From Candidatus Gastranaerophilales bacterium (lineage in GTDB: Bacteria > Cyanobacteriota > Vampirovibrionia > Gastranaerophilales > Gastranaerophilaceae): 64,000 nt of DNA. Under the pieces are notes generated by a model. The model worked only from the letters and a program-made list of their open reading frames with translations, was not told the DNA's origin and did not search any database. The DNA is taken from positions 1-64,000 of the forward strand of contig CALVEN010000001.1 in NCBI GenBank assembly GCA_944326585.1, in the 5' to 3' direction. The number at the start of each line of letters is the position of its first letter. The stretch's first letter is position 1. The translations under genes were made by a program, and so were the position numbers. Shown in pieces: positions 17,756-25,254 of the stretch.

Positions 17756-18012
17756 TCTAAAAGTTCCGCAATTGTTTGTGCGACATCTTCAACGGTTCTA
17801 ATTTGTTTAAATTTATCGGGCGCAATTTTTTTATCGGTAAAATACTGCAATTTAACCGCCAAATCAACTGCATCAATACTATCAAGCTCCAAATCTTCAA
17901 ACAAATTGGCCTCTGGTGTTACAAGAGACCTCTCAATTTCAAAATCATCCACAAGAATATCGGTTAATTTTTCCATGATTTCATTGTACGTAAAATTCTT
18001 ACTCACCTGCAT
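17752..18012 (-). CDS. Acyl carrier protein 1 of the polyene cluster
   Basis: 86 residues. The phosphopantetheine attachment Ser is in LELDSIDAVDLAVKL. It carries growing chains as thioesters. The first ATG at 18012 is only 2 nt from AGGAG; an in-frame GTG at 18006 has better spacing and may be used instead. The gene overlaps the second ACP gene by 14 bp. Activation needs a PPTase, for which the gene at 39336-39866 is the only candidate in the window. Confidence 0.92.
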   Translation of the reverse strand: MQVSKNFTYNEIMEKLTDILVDDFEIERSLVTPEANLFEDLELDSIDAVDLAVKLQYFTDKKIAPDKFKQIRTVEDVAQTIAELLE

Positions 18013-18256
18013 TACTCCTGATAAAATCCGCTATTGTTTTAATTGAATAAAAATACTGTGCATTTTTCTGTTTATCAGATGACAACTTTATATTATATTT
18101 CTTTTTTAAAGCCATACCTATTTCAAGAGCATCAATTGAATCAAGCCCGAGCCCTTCAACAAAAAGAGGTTCTTCATCTTTAATCTGAGACGGCGTAATA
18201 TCTTCCAGCTCAAGAGATTTTATTATTAATTCTTTTATCTCATTTTCCAATGTCAT
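17999..18256 (-). CDS. Acyl carrier protein 2 of the polyene cluster
   Basis: 85 residues with the attachment site GLGLDSIDALEIGMAL. Two adjacent ACP genes with different sequences are a hallmark of aryl-polyene clusters, where they may serve starter loading and elongation. The upstream gene ends 28 nt away, and the downstream ACP gene overlaps by 14 bp. Confidence 0.92.
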   Translation of the reverse strand: MTLENEIKELIIKSLELEDITPSQIKDEEPLFVEGLGLDSIDALEIGMALKKKYNIKLSSDKQKNAQYFYSIKTIADFIRSNAGE

Positions 18257-18284
18257 AGCTTAATTCCTATAATAAATTTATACC

Positions 18285-19025
18285 CTAATTCTTTCTTAAA
18301 GTCAAACATTCCTTTATTTTTTCGGATATGGCATTTCTGGCTTTAATACCGTCTTTAGATTTGACAATATAATCTTCAGTTTTTATTTCGGATAAAACAG
18401 TCAAATAATAATTAACTGTTTTAGATCCGGCATCAAACGGGGAATGAGATTTTATCAAAAAAGGATAATCCGTTTCAATAGTCACCGGAACAATATTCAC
18501 CCCTGATGTAATAGCAAGCTGCGCTGCACCTTTATGAATTTTCAAATTCTCATCGGGCAAAGTCCTTGTTCCTGTCGGGAAAATAACAATATTATAACCG
18601 TCTTCAAGAGCCTCTTTTGCGTTTTTTTGAAAAACTTCAGGGTCGTCATTTACTATATAAAGAAATTTTACAATATTACGCATAAACGGATTTTTCAAAA
18701 TCTCTTTTTTAGCAATGCAAAGCGATTTTGGCATATTTCCGATAAGCAGAATAATATCTATCAAACTCGGATGAGAAGCCGCTACAATTTTACCCTTTAT
18801 TGCGCTTAAATCTCCGTTAATATTGACCCTTATTTCTCCTGTTATTTCCATAATCCGGATAAATAATTTCCACGAATAATGAATAATTGCAGAAAAATAT
18901 TCACGCCTTTTTTTACCTTTGATAAATAAAGACAACAAAGGAAAAATCACAACCCCTATAAATAAAGCACCGGCTGCAAAAATACTCATATCTATAATGA
19001 CAAAAAGCATTCTTACAAATTTCAT
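18285..19025 (-). CDS. PlsC-like 1-acylglycerol-3-phosphate acyltransferase
   Basis: 246 residues. An N-terminal membrane segment (about 8-32) precedes the catalytic block SHPSLID (H-x4-D) and the glycerophosphate-binding FPTGTRT and KGAAQLA motifs. It is a second acyltransferase in the cluster besides the LpxL-like one and may pass the polyene chain to a lipid. Its start overlaps the KS-like gene upstream by 4 bp. A housekeeping phospholipid role is possible, but the tight operon argues for a pathway role. Confidence 0.88.
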   Translation of the reverse strand: MKFVRMLFVIIDMSIFAAGALFIGVVIFPLLSLFIKGKKRREYFSAIIHYSWKLFIRIMEITGEIRVNINGDLSAIKGKIVAASHPSLIDIILLIGNMPKSLCIAKKEILKNPFMRNIVKFLYIVNDDPEVFQKNAKEALEDGYNIVIFPTGTRTLPDENLKIHKGAAQLAITSGVNIVPVTIETDYPFLIKSHSPFDAGSKTVNYYLTVLSEIKTEDYIVKSKDGIKARNAISEKIKECLTLRKN

Positions 19026-19612
19026 TTTGCAATCCTTTGTATATTATAACCATCACTGACAAACAAATCCCGTTTTCCGTCCAAAAACCCGATAAAATCC
19101 TCAAATGTATCACAAGAAGGATGGCTATCGCAATTTTCAGCTAAAATATATCCGCCGTTACCGGTTTGTTCAACAGAAACAGAAACACTTTTTATTCCTC
19201 CAAGGCTCTCTGCATAGCAAAAAACGGCATCTTTAGCCAAAATACTTTCCAGAAATCCGACAGCTATAGTTTTTTTGCCTGCGGAAATCGCATTATACCC
19301 TCTTTTATTTTTTTCCAGCATTGAAAATAAGCCTACAGAGGCATTATGAACGGATGAACTAAATCCTGCAGGCGAAACCTCACCTTCTTCATTTCTCTGG
19401 TTAATAAGTTTTACAACTCTTTCGACATCACCGTATTCGGATGCAAATACAAGATCAGGCTCGCCATTTTCATAAACCTTATATAAAGTATACAAAGCAG
19501 CCCTGCCGAATTTATCAAGCTTTCTGCGGGTCATCATCGGTATAAAAGAAACATCTGCTTCTTCATCTTTTATATAAAAATATTTTTTTATGTCAAAAAT
19601 TACTTCCTTCAT
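19022..19612 (-). CDS. Ketosynthase-like chain-length factor (Ketoacyl-synt_2 type)
   Basis: 196 residues. It resembles the short N-terminal ketosynthase-like family of polyene clusters: PMMTRRKLDKFGRAAL, DLVFASEYGDVERV and SPAGFSSSVHNASVGLFSM. There is no Cys at the nucleophile position and no His-His pair, so it is not a complete condensing enzyme. Such proteins pair with a full ketosynthase to set chain length. It is the first gene of the minus-strand operon; a TATACT ends 9 nt before its ATG and no Shine-Dalgarno is seen. Divergent to the ketosynthase gene at 19662. Confidence 0.82.
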   Translation of the reverse strand: MKEVIFDIKKYFYIKDEEADVSFIPMMTRRKLDKFGRAALYTLYKVYENGEPDLVFASEYGDVERVVKLINQRNEEGEVSPAGFSSSVHNASVGLFSMLEKNKRGYNAISAGKKTIAVGFLESILAKDAVFCYAESLGGIKSVSVSVEQTGNGGYILAENCDSHPSCDTFEDFIGFLDGKRDLFVSDGYNIQRIAK

Positions 19613-19661
19613 GATAATATAAGTATAATATTGTTAAAACAATTCTGCAACAAGAGGGAAA
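19613..19661. promoter_or_regulatory. Divergent promoter region of the polyene cluster
   Basis: 49 bp between the two operons. The plus strand has TATAAT at 19624-19629, while the minus strand has TATACT at 19622-19627, so the two -10 elements overlap. ATTGTT-aa-AACAAT at 19630-19643 is a small dyad, a possible operator. The overlap suggests both arms are switched together. Confidence 0.55.
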
Positions 19662-20738
19662 ATGCTTAATATTACAAAAACAGCCGCAATATGCAATTTA
19701 GGAGAAAATTTGGACGAAATTTTCCAAAACATAATTGCAGGGAAATTAACCGATTTTAAAATTCACACTCCTCTTTTAGAAATTGAAGAAAAAAAATACA
19801 ATATCCGCTGCAACAAAATGCTGCTTAACTGCATAAATCAAATAAAACCAGAACTTGATACTCTTGTAAAATATTACGGCAAAAAACGAATAGGTGTTGC
19901 AATTGCCACAACAAACACAGGTATTGATAATTTTGAAGAAACACAAGATTACGAATTTTTAAAAATCAGCAACCCTGCGGAATTCATAAAAGATTATCTG
20001 GAACTTGACGGAATATACTGCGGAGTATCAACCGCATGTTCTTCGGGGATAAAAGCCTTTTCTACAGCCAGAAAATGGATAGAAAACGGAATTTGTGATG
20101 CAGTTATTACAGGAGGTACGGATGAACGCTCCAAATTCCCTCTTGCTGGTTTCAAATCACTTGAAGTGCTTTCTGACAAGCGCTCAAATCCTTTCAGTAA
20201 AAACAGAGAAGGCATGAATATCTCGGAAGCCGCAGCATTATTTATAGTTGAACCGGATAAAAAAGGTATAAATATCCTCGGGATAGGCGAAACCTCAGAC
20301 GCATATCACGCATCAACGCCGAACCCCGACGGAAAAGAAGCAGCCCGAGCAATTTTGAACGCGCTTAATGAAGCACATTTAAAGCCTTCCGATATAAATT
20401 ACATCAACCTGCACGGCACTGGAACACTTGCAAATGATTTGATGGAAGCAACCGCAATAAATAAAATTTTTGGAGAAAATACTCCCGCAAGCTCAACCAA
20501 ACCCTTGACAGGACATTGTCTCGGGGCTGCAGCAAGCATAGAAACAGCCGTTTGCTGTGCGCTTTTAACTGATAACAAAAATATTCTTCCGCCGCATATT
20601 TATGACGGTGAATATGATGATAAACTGCCGAAAATTAAATTAACGTCTAAAAATATGAAAGTTGAAAATTTAAAATACGTAATGTGTAATGCATTCGGCT
20701 TTGGCGGAACTAATACGGTTATAATTTTAGGGAAATAA
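19662..20738 (+). CDS. Beta-ketoacyl-ACP synthase (polyene cluster)
   Basis: 358 residues. The active-site Cys126 is in STACSSGIKAF, the catalytic His residues are in NLHGTGT and TGHCLGAA, and the C-terminal NAFGFGGTN loop is intact. It catalyses decarboxylative condensation of malonyl-ACP with the growing chain. GAGGG lies 7 nt before ATG. It may form the active half of a heterodimer with the chain-length factor encoded divergently. The next gene starts 3 nt after its stop. Confidence 0.93.
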   Translation: MLNITKTAAICNLGENLDEIFQNIIAGKLTDFKIHTPLLEIEEKKYNIRCNKMLLNCINQIKPELDTLVKYYGKKRIGVAIATTNTGIDNFEETQDYEFLKISNPAEFIKDYLELDGIYCGVSTACSSGIKAFSTARKWIENGICDAVITGGTDERSKFPLAGFKSLEVLSDKRSNPFSKNREGMNISEAAALFIVEPDKKGINILGIGETSDAYHASTPNPDGKEAARAILNALNEAHLKPSDINYINLHGTGTLANDLMEATAINKIFGENTPASSTKPLTGHCLGAAASIETAVCCALLTDNKNILPPHIYDGEYDDKLPKIKLTSKNMKVENLKYVMCNAFGFGGTNTVIILGK

Positions 20739-20741
20739 AAA

Positions 20742-21191
20742 ATGAACTCAGATTTAGAAAAAATACTGCCTCATAACTATCCTATGATACTTATTGATAA
20801 TATTGAAGAAATCAATATTGAACAAGGGTACGTAATAACGAGTGTAACTATAAAAGAAAATAATTTATTTTATGAAAAAGAATTAGAGGGTGTATCCTAT
20901 CTTACAGGCATAGAATTTATGGCACAGACAATTGCATGTTATTCACATTTTAAAAATAAAAGCAAAACACCCGAAATAGGATTTTTACTCGGCACAAGAT
21001 CTTATAAAAGTACAATTGACAAATTTGAAAAGAATAAAAAATATTTAATAAAAGCCAAAGAAATATACTGTGATGATGAACTTGTTTCATTTGAATGTTT
21101 AATCTATAATGATAATAACGAATGTGCAAAAGCAGCGGTAAATGCTTATCAACCGCAAAATGCCGAAGCTTTTTTAAACAGCGGAGCTTAA
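20742..21191 (+). CDS. 3-hydroxyacyl-ACP dehydratase-like hotdog protein
   Basis: 149 residues. N-terminal LPHNYPMILID, then GIEFMAQTIACYSHFKNK and IGFLLGTRSYK match the second dehydratase of aryl-polyene clusters (FabA/FabZ relatives). It would remove water from 3-hydroxyacyl-ACP to leave a trans double bond; repeated use without enoyl reduction gives a conjugated chain. It is coupled to the ketosynthase gene (3 nt gap) and followed 5 nt later by the ketoreductase gene. Confidence 0.87.
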   Translation: MNSDLEKILPHNYPMILIDNIEEINIEQGYVITSVTIKENNLFYEKELEGVSYLTGIEFMAQTIACYSHFKNKSKTPEIGFLLGTRSYKSTIDKFEKNKKYLIKAKEIYCDDELVSFECLIYNDNNECAKAAVNAYQPQNAEAFLNSGA

Positions 21192-21196
21192 AATTT

Positions 21197-21922
21197 ATGG
21201 AAAAACAAGTCTTAATAACAGGTTCAAGCCGCGGAATAGGTAAAGAAACGGCATTATACCTTGCTCAAAACGGTTTTGACATAATTCTGCACTGTAATAA
21301 AAATATTCAAAAGGCAGAAGAAGTTTTAAAATCAATACAAAACTTCGGAGTAAAAGGACGCATATTGCAATTTGATACGAAAAACAGGGAAGAATGCAAA
21401 AAAATAATTACGGGTGACATTAAAAAAAACGGAGCCTATTTCGGAGTTGTATTAAATGCCGGAATAGCGCGTGACGTTGTTTTCCCGATAATGGAAGATG
21501 ACGACTGGGACAGCGTTCTGAATACAAATCTCGGCGGTTTTTATAATGTTTTAAAACCGATTGTAATGCCGATGATAGAAAACCGAATTAAGGGAAGAAT
21601 TATTGCAATGTCATCAATTTCGGGTCTTAGGGGAAATTACGGACAGGTAAATTACAGTGCATCAAAAGCAGGTATAATCGGCGCTGTCAAAGCTTTATCA
21701 CTTGAGCTTGCAAAAAGAAAAATTACCGTCAACTGTGTGGCGCCCGGGGTTATTGAATCGGATATGACAAAAGAGTTACCGGCAGAAGAAGTTAAAAAAC
21801 TTATCCCGATGAAACGATTCGGCACCGCAAAAGAAGTTGCAAGCCTCGTGAATTATCTTATGAGCGAAGATGCAGGGTATATAACGGGTCAAGTTATCTC
21901 CGTAAACGGAGGACTATATTAA
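21197..21922 (+). CDS. 3-oxoacyl-ACP reductase (FabG-like)
   Basis: 241 residues of the short-chain dehydrogenase family. NADPH motif TGSSRGIG is near residues 8-15, LNAG near 89, the catalytic Ser in MSSISG, and Tyr/Lys in YSASKAG; the terminal GYITGQVISVNGG is typical of FabG. The start at 21197 is chosen because the N-terminus then begins MEKQVLITGSSRG as expected; the longer open frame overlaps the dehydratase. It shares one base with the following ketosynthase gene. Confidence 0.93.
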   Translation: MEKQVLITGSSRGIGKETALYLAQNGFDIILHCNKNIQKAEEVLKSIQNFGVKGRILQFDTKNREECKKIITGDIKKNGAYFGVVLNAGIARDVVFPIMEDDDWDSVLNTNLGGFYNVLKPIVMPMIENRIKGRIIAMSSISGLRGNYGQVNYSASKAGIIGAVKALSLELAKRKITVNCVAPGVIESDMTKELPAEEVKKLIPMKRFGTAKEVASLVNYLMSEDAGYITGQVISVNGGLY

Positions 21923-23148
21923 TGAAACGCGTTGTTGTAACCGGGATGTCACAAATAAGCCCTTTAGGCTGTAATATTGAAAAAGCGTTTGCACATCTTT
22001 TGAGTCTGAAAAATTGTATAAAATATATGCCCGAACTTGAAGTTTACACAAGATTAAATACCAAACTTGCGGCTGCTGCGGAAGATTTTGTAATCCCCGA
22101 ACACTTTAACAGAAAAGTTTTAAGAACAATGGGCAGGGTTGCTGTTTTGAGCGTTGCAAGCGCCGAAGACGCGTTGAAAGACGCAGGGCTGCTCGGAAAT
22201 GAAATTATTACAAACGGTCAAACAGGCGTAAGCTACGGTTCTTCCTCAGGTTCATTAGAAAGTATTATAGATTTTTATTCCATGATGATAGAAAAAGAAG
22301 TAAAAACCGTAACCTCCGGAAGTTATGTAAAAATGATGCCGCAGACAACAGCCGTCAATATATCTTTGTATTTCAAAACAACAGGCAGACTAATTCCGAC
22401 ATCAACCGCCTGTACATCAGGCTCTATGGGAATAGGATACGCTTATGAAGTTATAAAAAACGGCTATGAAACAGTTATGATAGCAGGCGGTGCAGATGAA
22501 CTTCACCCGACACAGATTGCTATTTTTGACACACTCTATGCAACAAGCCAAAAAAATACAACGCCTGAATTAACTCCGTCGCCTTTTGACAAAGACCGTG
22601 ACGGACTGGTAATAGGAGAAGGCGCCGGAACATTAATACTTGAAGAATATGAACACGCCAAAAAACGCGGTGCAAAAATTTACGCGGAAATAATAGGTTT
22701 CGGAACAAGTACTGACGGAACGCATATAACAAGCCCGAATCAGGAAAAAATGAAAACAGCGCTTGAACTTGCTCTAAAAGATGCAAACATTTCGCCTGAT
22801 AAAATAGGTTACGTAAACGCACACGGCACAGCGACAATTCAGGGAGATATTGCCGAAACCAATGCTACTTATGATGTTTTCAAACGACAGGTACCCGTAA
22901 GCTCAATAAAAAGCTACACAGGGCATACCCTCGGTGCCTGCGGAGCAATTGAAGCCATACTTTCCATAGAAATGGCAAGAAAAAAATGGTTCTGTCCTAC
23001 GATTAATCTTAATAATTTGGATGATGCCTGCGGAAATCTTGATTATATTATGCAATCGGGCAGAGAAATTAATACCGGTATAATTATGTCAAACAATTTT
23101 GCATTCGGCGGTATAAATACATCATTAATCTTCAAAATTCCGGATTAA
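21922..23148 (+). CDS. FabF-like beta-ketoacyl-ACP synthase II (polyene cluster)
   Basis: 408 residues, normal for FabF. Cys164 lies in STACTSGSMG, His in NAHGTATIQGD and GHTLGACG, and the closing loop is NNFAFGGINTS. It is the second complete condensing enzyme of the cluster and probably does the first condensations. Its ATG overlaps the ketoreductase stop (TAATG). A 94-nt gap then separates it from the membrane acyltransferase gene, which has its own promoter-like sequence. Confidence 0.93.
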   Translation: MKRVVVTGMSQISPLGCNIEKAFAHLLSLKNCIKYMPELEVYTRLNTKLAAAAEDFVIPEHFNRKVLRTMGRVAVLSVASAEDALKDAGLLGNEIITNGQTGVSYGSSSGSLESIIDFYSMMIEKEVKTVTSGSYVKMMPQTTAVNISLYFKTTGRLIPTSTACTSGSMGIGYAYEVIKNGYETVMIAGGADELHPTQIAIFDTLYATSQKNTTPELTPSPFDKDRDGLVIGEGAGTLILEEYEHAKKRGAKIYAEIIGFGTSTDGTHITSPNQEKMKTALELALKDANISPDKIGYVNAHGTATIQGDIAETNATYDVFKRQVPVSSIKSYTGHTLGACGAIEAILSIEMARKKWFCPTINLNNLDDACGNLDYIMQSGREINTGIIMSNNFAFGGINTSLIFKIPD

Positions 23149-23242
23149 AATATTTACAAAATCAATAACAAAATATGAAATTTTCAGACTTTATGATAAT
23201 ATAATATTAAAGACTTTGGAGGGAATCCGACAGGGGTAAGTA

Positions 23243-24505
23243 ATGAACGTAGTGTCTCTATTCAGCAAAGAAACGGTAAATAACGGGCGGCAGCCTGCGA
23301 TTGACCTGTGCAAAACCGTCTGCATAATTTTAATGCTCCTTTGTCACGTTTTTTACGTAATAAAATTTACGAACACACCTACGTTAACACCTTCATTTAT
23401 TGCACACAACCTTGTAAGATTATTAGGCGCGCAATTTTTTATGTTCAGTATGGGTCTGGGGCTTGCATACACCAGAAATGACACACCAAAGTGCTGCCTG
23501 AGGCGCGGGGTTATTTTACTTTTATCCGGTTATATGCTCAATTTTTTAAGAGAAATTCTTCCGTGGATGCTGTTTGGCAGCTACCCTATGTTCAGCAGTA
23601 TTATGTCGAACGATAAATTCCTGATGCTGTTAAACGGAGATATTTTACAATTTGCGGGATTGGCATTTTTGTTTTTTGCATTTGTAAAACACTTCAAAAT
23701 GTCAAATTTAACAATTTTTATGCTAGCAATCGCCTGCACGGCAGTCGGAGCATTTTGCACAAATGAAATTTCTGTAAATTTATCACCGGACAATTTTTAT
23801 TTTTCATTTGTGGGGTTATTTATACCTATCAAAAACTTTACAACAAGCGGGTATGTTTGTTTTTCATTCTGCAACTGGATACTTTATCCGGTGACGGGCT
23901 GGCTTTTCGGCAAACTATTAAAACGCTGCAACAACCCGGATAAATTTTATCTTTATATGTTATGCGTATCAGTACCCGTGCTTTTGCTTGCATGGTCAGG
24001 ATTTGACGCTGCAGGTAAAAACATGTGGATGATTTTGATGAATCCTCTTGTATACCACCAGCAAAATCCTATTATATTAGCCGTATATATGAATATAATT
24101 GCGGTTGCCATAAGTATTGCGCACCTGTTTTCAAACTATTTTGTAAATTCAAAACTCTGGGGTATAGTAAAACATTTAAGCACGGAACTCCCGACATTAT
24201 ATATTGCGTCATGGGTTGTAATAGGCTGGATAGGCGCATGGCTTAAGATGAATAATAAATATTTGACAAAAAATCTCGATAACGTATTTTTGCTGTTTGT
24301 TGTGGTGCTTCTGGTATCCGAAGCCTATATTTATATTAAAAATTTACTAAAAAACAGAAAAACAAAACAAACCGAAAATATTTCCAAAAACGATAATTTA
24401 TGTTATATTGAAACAGCAAGGGGCGTTAGCGCAGTTGGTAGCGCACGACACTGGCAGTGTCGGGGGCAGGGGTTCGAATCCCCTACGCTCCATAAGAAAA
24501 AATAA
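23243..24505 (+). CDS. Polytopic acyltransferase-like membrane protein reading into a tRNA gene
   Basis: 420 residues as read, with about ten TMs. The N-terminus RQPAIDLCKTVCIILMLLCHVFYV resembles acyltransferase-3/heparan glucosaminide acetyltransferase-like (DUF1624) proteins, which begin R-x-x-x-I-D-x-x-(R/K)...H. AGGGG lies 6 nt before ATG. The last 29 or so residues (from about TARGVSAVG) are encoded by the tRNA-Ala gene at 24420-24492, because no stop occurs before it. The conserved membrane part ends around residue 375. It may belong to the polyene locus as a tailoring enzyme, or be unrelated. Confidence 0.75.
   Translation: MNVVSLFSKETVNNGRQPAIDLCKTVCIILMLLCHVFYVIKFTNTPTLTPSFIAHNLVRLLGAQFFMFSMGLGLAYTRNDTPKCCLRRGVILLLSGYMLNFLREILPWMLFGSYPMFSSIMSNDKFLMLLNGDILQFAGLAFLFFAFVKHFKMSNLTIFMLAIACTAVGAFCTNEISVNLSPDNFYFSFVGLFIPIKNFTTSGYVCFSFCNWILYPVTGWLFGKLLKRCNNPDKFYLYMLCVSVPVLLLAWSGFDAAGKNMWMILMNPLVYHQQNPIILAVYMNIIAVAISIAHLFSNYFVNSKLWGIVKHLSTELPTLYIASWVVIGWIGAWLKMNNKYLTKNLDNVFLLFVVVLLVSEAYIYIKNLLKNRKTKQTENISKNDNLCYIETARGVSAVGSARHWQCRGQGFESPTLHKKK
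24420..24492 (+). tRNA. tRNA-Ala (anticodon GGC)
   Basis: Acceptor GGGGCGT/ACGCTCC with the G3-U70 alanine identity pair, anticodon loop CTGGCAG giving GGC, T-arm AGGGG-TTCGAAT-CCCCT, discriminator A, no encoded CCA. A TATATT at 24404-24409 could be its -10 box, inside the upstream reading frame. Confidence 0.95.
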
Positions 24506-24550
24506 TCTGCAGATTACAGTGCTGAATATTATTATAAAAAAGGTTATAAT

Positions 24551-25144
24551 ATGATAACTAAAGAATATTTTGAAGCTTGGATTAATATAGCTGGAGTTAT
24601 TACAGGTTTATTATTAGTATTTATTTTTACACCATTTTATATGAATTCAGGCAAGGCAGCCTTGTTAAGGTGTAAAATCTTATATCCGGATGAGAATCCT
24701 ATATTTTTTATTAAAAGTAGTATGTTGCAAAGTATAATTATAACTGCACTTTTCGGAGCTTTTTTAGGAACATTTATACTACCATTTTTTATATTTGAAG
24801 GACTACATTCTATAAGACAAGTTTCAGTATCAACACTATGGATATACTGTTTTGCTTTTTTGATTGGATTATATGGTATTTTTTTTAGATTTAATATTAC
24901 ATATGTCTTAACGGATAGAGGTATCAGAATTATATCTCCTTATCGAATATTGCGTCCAATGTTTAAAGAAGATTTTTTTATAAAATATGATGATATAAAA
25001 TCAGTACAATTGAATAAATCATTTTTTATGTCACGATTGTTAATTCATTTAAAAAATGACGAAATATTCAGGGGATTGGTAGGCTTTGTGCATTTAGAGA
25101 AGGCAGAAAAAATAATAACAGGTTACATGAATAAAGGAGTCTAG
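24551..25144 (+). CDS. Membrane protein with PH-like tail, possibly acquired
   Basis: 197 residues with about three TMs (near 10-30, 56-80 and 95-115). A beta-rich cytosolic tail follows (TYVLTDRGIRIISPYRILRPM, FIKYDDIKSVQLNKSF), the pattern of bacterial PH-domain membrane proteins. Codons look poorer in G and C than in neighbouring genes, and the gene sits directly 3' of a tRNA gene, a common entry point for foreign DNA. AAAGG precedes the ATG closely. Function unknown. Confidence 0.7.
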   Translation: MITKEYFEAWINIAGVITGLLLVFIFTPFYMNSGKAALLRCKILYPDENPIFFIKSSMLQSIIITALFGAFLGTFILPFFIFEGLHSIRQVSVSTLWIYCFAFLIGLYGIFFRFNITYVLTDRGIRIISPYRILRPMFKEDFFIKYDDIKSVQLNKSFFMSRLLIHLKNDEIFRGLVGFVHLEKAEKIITGYMNKGV

Positions 25145-25180
25145 TAATAGATTGGGAATTCCAATCCAAACAATTTTCTG

Positions 25181-25233
25181 AAAAAACTCCTCAAGGGTTA
25201 TCCACGCTAAGGGCGGAGCCGATGAAGAGTTTT
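25181..25233 (-). terminator. Long-loop terminator of the helicase gene
   Basis: On the minus strand AAAACTCTTCA pairs with TGAGGAGTTTT (one G-U), with a loop of about 29 nt, then T6. A weaker GATTGG/CCAATC hairpin at 25150-25166 may end the plus-strand gene. Confidence 0.6.
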
Positions 25234-25254
25234 CCATAAACATTATAACCGATT

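Noticed and set aside
22520-22837. Minus-strand open frame inside the ketosynthase gene
   Set aside because: Shadow of a clearly coding plus-strand gene; no ribosome site or family match.
11893-24505. Ordinary fatty-acid synthesis locus
   Set aside because: The MMPL exporter, LolA-like carrier, KS-like chain-length factor, ligase fusion and two acyltransferases are not part of a housekeeping fab operon; fabD, fabH and fabI are absent.
25198-25206. Single TTATCCAC DnaA box
   Set aside because: One isolated box inside a terminator loop; the clustered boxes at 59.4-59.6 kb are the stronger origin signal.
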